A stretch of 64,000 nt of DNA from Leptodontidium sp. MPI-SDFR-AT-0119. Lineage: Eukaryota; Ascomycota; Leotiomycetes; Helotiales; Leptodontidiaceae. The notes beneath the pieces are model-generated. The model saw only the letters and a list, made by a program, of their open reading frames with translations, did not search any database and was not told where the DNA came from. The translations under genes were made by a program, and so were the position numbers. The stretch's first letter is position 1. Each line of letters begins with the position of its first letter. Of the stretch, positions 59,624 through 64,000 are shown in pieces. The stretch covers positions 124,001-188,000 of the forward strand of contig JAHLEZ010000027.1 in NCBI GenBank assembly GCA_020726505.1, written 5' to 3'.

Positions 59624-59789
59624 TGTCAGATTTTGACTATTTGCATGCCTCACTCTTCTAAAGGCAGAGTGAGAGTAGGTTGGTTTATATACATGAGAGA
59701 GAGCTTCGAGAGCTTTCCATGTGTTTACAAATCAAGGCTTCTAGAGCCTTCGACATCCACGTGATTCTTGGATCACATGATTTCCAACA
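59624..59789 (-). mobile_element. Solo LTR of the TRIM family (166 bp)
   Basis: Perfect GCCGC duplication (59619-59623 and 59790-59794). Reverse complement of the TRIM LTR at 19597-19758: TGTTGGAAATCATGTGATCC to CATGCAAATAGTCAAAATCTGACA. Keeps CpA and G+C. Confidence 0.88.
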
Positions 59790-59794
59790 GCCGC

Positions 59795-60050
59795 TATATT
59801 AAACAGTCTAAAAGTATTATATTTTAAAGAACACACCCCTAAGATTTTTATACCCACGCTATAAATATAACTTTAAGATAATATACAGTCGGACCGCATC
59901 AAACACAGTAAATTTGAGAAGTTTTAATAACTAATAAACTGTTTAATACATTATCTGCGCTAGCTTATAAGCTCTCTAAAGAATCCACTTTTATCCCGAT
60001 CAGGTTAGTAAGGGAAAAGTTATTATTATATATACCGAGTCTTAGCGTGC
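59795..60050. other. No gene recognised
   Basis: Short, AT-rich. ACAGTCGGACCGCATCAAAC at 59885-59904 has normal composition and could be a transposon end, but no partner was found. Confidence 0.4.
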
Positions 60051-60054
60051 TAAA

Positions 60055-60090
60055 AGGGGTCTAAAATATTTGAGGATTTTTCTTTTTATA
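60055..60090 (+). repeat. Direct repeat copy 1, AAGGGGTCTAAAATATTT
   Basis: AAGGGGTCTAAAATATTTGA, then GGATTTTTC and a T-rich run. The same block appears in the same orientation at 63902-63935, on the other side of the transposase remnant. Confidence 0.6.
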
Positions 60091-60499
60091 TATATATACT
60101 TTTTAAATTTATTAATAAATATTTTTAGAAACTTTTTGTTTATAAAATCCTTAATAAATATAATACAGCTTATAAGCCAAAAAATAGTGATAGAATATTA
60201 GCTCTTATAAGTTTATTTAAATATTTTTATTTTTTATTATTATTTTAAAACTAATAATTTATTTATTTATTATTTATTATATATATATATAGAGTTATTA
60301 TATAAGAATTAATAATTATAATAAATATTTAAGTATTTAAAGAATAAGGTTGCTTAGTTATTAGCGTGGTTAGTCTTATATTATAATCATAAAGCAATAT
60401 CTTCTTGTTAAATATTTCTTCTTTTTTAAATATCGCTTTTTATAAAGTACTTTTATAACTATTAAGCTAGCTACCGCGCTAACAAATAAATACAAAATC

Positions 60500-63400
60500 T
60501 AACTAATTAAGCTAATTCGTCTCTCTCTTGCTCTATTATTCCTTCTGGGACTATATCAAACTCTTTCATTATAGTCTCCGAAATAGTCCTATGGCCGCTT
60601 TGTTTCTTAACACACTAAGCGGCTTGTTTAACGCTAAGCCCTTTTTAGTAAGTATCTATAAAGCGAGAAGCTCTATTATAGTACCTTCGTAACGTATTAA
60701 GAGGACAAGAATCTAAAGTTTTAAAGTAAGCTTCTCTAGCCTAAGAAATATAAATTAATAAATTAAATTAAAAGCTTTAAGTTATATAACGTACTTTTAA
60801 GAACGTTTTCTTCTAAACCTATCGATAAAGGTTTTTATAATAGGCCCAATATATCTTAATCAGGTTTAGCTCACAGTAGAATTTCGGTAGAAATAAACAC
60901 TTATGGCCTCTAGCTAATAAGATCTCTTCAAGCGCTGACTTTTACTCAAAGAAGTCTTTATAATTAGCTAGAATCCTTGCCAAGCAATAAGTTATAGGCT
61001 CTTTAGGAGGCTAAGAGAGAATTAGGTTACAATTCTTCTTAGCTTTACCTGAGTACTTAGCGATAGGGCATTTTTTTACTTATTAATAATTAATAAATTA
61101 CTTAATAAATAAAATAAAAAACACTTACTAATTAATAAACAACCTCTTTTAGTAAGAATAACTTTAATCCCTTTCGGGACCTCTTTTATTATAGTCTTCT
61201 TGACTCGCTTCTTATTAGGGTAGCCCTTAATTACTACCTTAATAGTCTTTTCGACCTTGTAATTAAGCTCTTGAAGAGTCCCAACTAGCCCGCGAGCTCG
61301 CTTAGCCTCGCTAATATTAGGAGGAAAGACTATATTCTATAAACTTAAAGTTAGTAAGTATTTCTTAAAAGGGAAAGTATAATTAATAACTAACCTTCTA
61401 AGGCAAAGGAGCTCCACCTTCACTAAGATTTATCGTAAAGGCGTTTAAAGCTCCGTCTCCCTTATTAGTATAAGCACTTGATTAGTCGAATACAAAAACA
61501 GCTACCTTATTCGGGTGCTTTTCTTCGAATATATCAATAGCTCGCTTAACCTAATCAAGCAATTGCTTTATATCTTAATAAGGCGTTTTTTGCGGTCCTC
61601 CGGGATAAATAATTTCCCGAGCGTCTTTTTAACTAATTATAAGCCTCCCTTTAAGACTTATAAAGTCAGAATAGTAAATTAAGCCTCCTTTGCTTTTAAA
61701 AGGTATTTTTTATTGATTTTCGTCAAGCCAAATTCGCTTAGAGTACTCTTTAATATAAAAGTAACTCTCGTCGTAGTAATATATAACGTGCTCTTTCTCT
61801 CTAAAGGGTAAGTTAGGTGTAATAGGTTATAATACTCTATTAGCGTCTTCTTCGTAGTTAGTAATAAGAGATTAATAATAAGTAATTTGCGGGAGGAATT
61901 CCTATTAAATCAGTTAGTAACTTAAAGGTTTAAATTAATTAATAACTTAAAGGTTATATATACTTGCGCTACCCTTATATAAAATATACGTACCCTTTAC
62001 GACTAAAATACTTCTTAAAAGGGAAAGTATAACTTACTTTTTAACGATATTCGATCACATTAGCTCTCTTATAGCCGTTTATATATACCCCTTTCTTTTC
62101 TTTAGTAGCGTGAAATCCGAGTCGATTTAACTACTTATAAGTAGCTATTTTACTAAGGGGTTTCCACTCTTTTGGCTTTTTACTAGGGTTTTTGCCTATA
62201 CTAGTTATATATCTAATAAGAGGCTTTTTAGCCTTCTTTACACTAATAAGTAAGCGAGGCATAATTTCCGAATTAAGAGCGTGTCGAAAGCCTTTAAGAG
62301 TGACGGTAGCGAGCTTTTAAGCTAATAACTAAGCTCGGCAAGCTCGAAATACGTCTTTGTTATTTAAATAAGACCGACTTTTGCGTTTTCCTCCTCGAGT
62401 TTCGATAAGTAAGTATTTATAGGCTTAATAATAAAAAAACGACGCTCTAATTTTACGGGCAAGAGTTTTTCCGTCGGCCGTAAGATAGTTACTTTACGCA
62501 ACAAGTAGAGAGGCTTTAATTCGGCCTTTACAAGGACTCTTTTTTAAGAGGTTTTAGACGTATTATTAAATAAGTGAGTATTCGAAGCGTAACCTAGGCA
62601 AAAGAAGAAGGCGTTATCGTTGACTTGTTTTTTGATTGAGTCTAGTACCTCTCTATAAGTCCTTAGCGTAGAAGAGGCTTTTGTAGAGGTATTAATAGCG
62701 TCTCTAATAAGCGAGTCTAATAAGAGCTCGCTTCGTCCACTGTTAATAAACTTAATATTATTTAAATTGTCTAACTTAATTAAGTTATCTTTAGCTTTAA
62801 ACTCAGCCTCTATAAGAGCGTCAAACTCTAAATCTTCGTCGTCACTAGAATTAATATCTTCGAATATATCTTCTTCTTGAATAGGCGAAGGCGTAAGTTG
62901 AGGTTAAGGCTTAAAAAAAGTAGAAAGAGGTTATTGAGTTATTGACTTAATAGCCGAAGGAGTTACGTTAACCTTTTAAAGCGAGGTTTACCGAATTAAC
63001 TCTCTTTTAGTAGCGTTTACTCATTTACGAGTCGTACGGGGCTTTTCTTTGAGAGGCGTAAGTTTACTCTTATAAGAGCCTCTAAGATCTAATTTAAATT
63101 ATTAGTTAAATAAACTATATATTAAAGAGGTAAATACGTACTAATAGTTGGCGTATTAATTACTTTTTTAGAAGGTATATTTTATTTGCCTTTTAAATTA
63201 ATAACTGACTAAATAAAGTACTTAAAGTGTTTAAACTCTTTAGGGTAATTCATTCTTAGTATCTAATTCGTTAATATCCTCCCTGTCTAGCCTATCCGGG
63301 CCTAGCTCTTCAAGATCTTAATTTAAATACTCGTTATTACAAGTAATATTATTTTCTTCTTTACTCTTTAACTCCCACTCTTCTTCTTCGCTCTCTGATT

Positions 63401-63638
63401 CGTTAATCGCTTAAGCTCGTATATCGTCCTCGCCTTTTAATTTGTTAATTTGACTATTATTAAAAGTAATAGGCGTAGAAGTAACAAGCTTTATAAGCCG
63501 TAAGGGTAAGGGAAGTGTAGCCGAAGTAAAGGTTAATTCCGGTGTTTTTTGACGAGGCCGCTTTGTAATTAGCCTAATAAGCGATCTAAGAGGTGATTTT
63601 ACTAACGTCTCACTTCGATTCCGCTTCGAAGGAGCCAT
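60500..63638 (-). pseudogene. DDE transposase of a fungal DNA transposon, RIP-killed
   Basis: ATG at 63638 (MAPSKRNRSETLVKS), open for 75 codons, then broken. Acidic and Ser/Pro-rich segments follow. FFFCLGYASNTHLF lies near 62610. A helix-turn-helix part, LNRLGFHATKEKKGVYINGY, lies near 62130-62070. The catalytic part has VAVFVFD.SSAYTNKGDGALNAF near 61480 and, at about 60890-60843, LPKFYCELNLIKIYWA. Relatives read LNPIEMYW there, so the catalytic Glu is now Lys. The NPIE-type end places it near the IS630/Tc1 group. Two AT-rich gaps (about 61070-61140 and 61330-61400) may be introns. Confidence 0.72.
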
Positions 63639-63901
63639 ATTAGCGTAATAAAGGTATAGTGGCTCTAATAGTTATAAAAGTATAATAATAAGAAGTAGAC
63701 TTAACGTTAAAAATAAAGATATTTCTTCTCATTTAATTATTAAGCTAGAACTTTACTTAAATAATTGATTTTTAAATTTCAACATTTTTAAAAACCTTTT
63801 AATATAAAATACGTGCACGATTAAGCGGAGTAAAATACACTTATTAGATTTTTTTTATAAGTCTTAATTAAAAAGTTGTTCTTTATTTTAGTCAAGTCTT
63901 A
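63639..63901. other. Upstream region of the transposase remnant
   Basis: AT-rich, no gene. TATAGTGG and TATAAAAGTATAA at 63655-63690 could be promoter elements for the minus-strand gene only if read on that strand; no firm signal. Confidence 0.35.
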
Positions 63902-63935
63902 ATAAGGGGTCTAAAATATTTTAGAATTTTTTTTC
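63902..63935 (+). repeat. Direct repeat copy 2, AAGGGGTCTAAAATATTT
   Basis: AAGGGGTCTAAAATATTTTA, then GAATTTTTTTTCC. Contains the palindrome TCTAAAATATTTTAGA. Same orientation as 60055-60090. Confidence 0.6.
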
Positions 63936-64000
63936 CTAATATATTTAATAATAACTTTTTAATTACATAGTAAATTAAAAAAAAGTTAAGAGGCCAAATA

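Overview
The window is from a filamentous ascomycete (Pezizomycotina). It holds one spliced HET-domain gene of the heterokaryon-incompatibility type, sitting in a GC-balanced island (about 42.83-46.18 kb). Everything else is very AT-rich. In that AT-rich DNA CpA/TpG is strongly depleted while CpG survives, and copies of the same element differ almost only by C-to-T and G-to-A changes. This is the signature of repeat-induced point mutation (RIP). No tRNA, rRNA or CRISPR array was seen.

Layout. 1-7960: most of a Ty1/copia element (family A, copy A1), coding on the minus strand, inserted in a second copia-type element (D), whose 3' end and LTR lie at 7961-9121. From 9122 to about 42240 runs one degraded Ty3/gypsy element (G1, minus strand), broken by a nest of later insertions: A2 (11890-22338), a gag-only copia element C (23135-25292), a chromodomain gypsy G2 (25422-40017) and a Tc1/mariner element (40724-42056). 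A2 carries three solo LTRs and a 0.88-kb TRIM. G2 carries the copia element C3 (28290-36285), which itself carries two solo LTRs. Nearly every insertion can be bounded to the base, because its 5-bp target duplication is still readable (ATTAT, CAAAA, TTTAG, GTCTT, ATACC, TTAGT, TAATA, GTTTA, TTACC; TA for the mariner).

42830-46180 is the gene island: the intact HET gene on the minus strand, a possible small ORF converging on it, a possible short divergent ORF, and a C-terminal remnant of another gene at the island edge. 46180-49685 is AT-rich and holds a MITE with long inverted repeats. 49686-56968 is a third, right-truncated copy of family A. 56969-64000 holds transposon debris: a copia pol remnant, a solo LTR of the TRIM and a RIP-killed DDE transposase.

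Most interesting observation. The copia families A, D and C3 each carry a second gene between the end of pol and the 3' LTR, on the strand opposite to pol and converging on it. In A it is present in all three copies, has its own TATAAATA box, and stays readable apart from stops that C-to-T change explains. The A and D products share a Cys/Tyr-rich motif. Such an antisense accessory gene is not explained by the standard gag-pol plan and is the best candidate here for an undescribed component.
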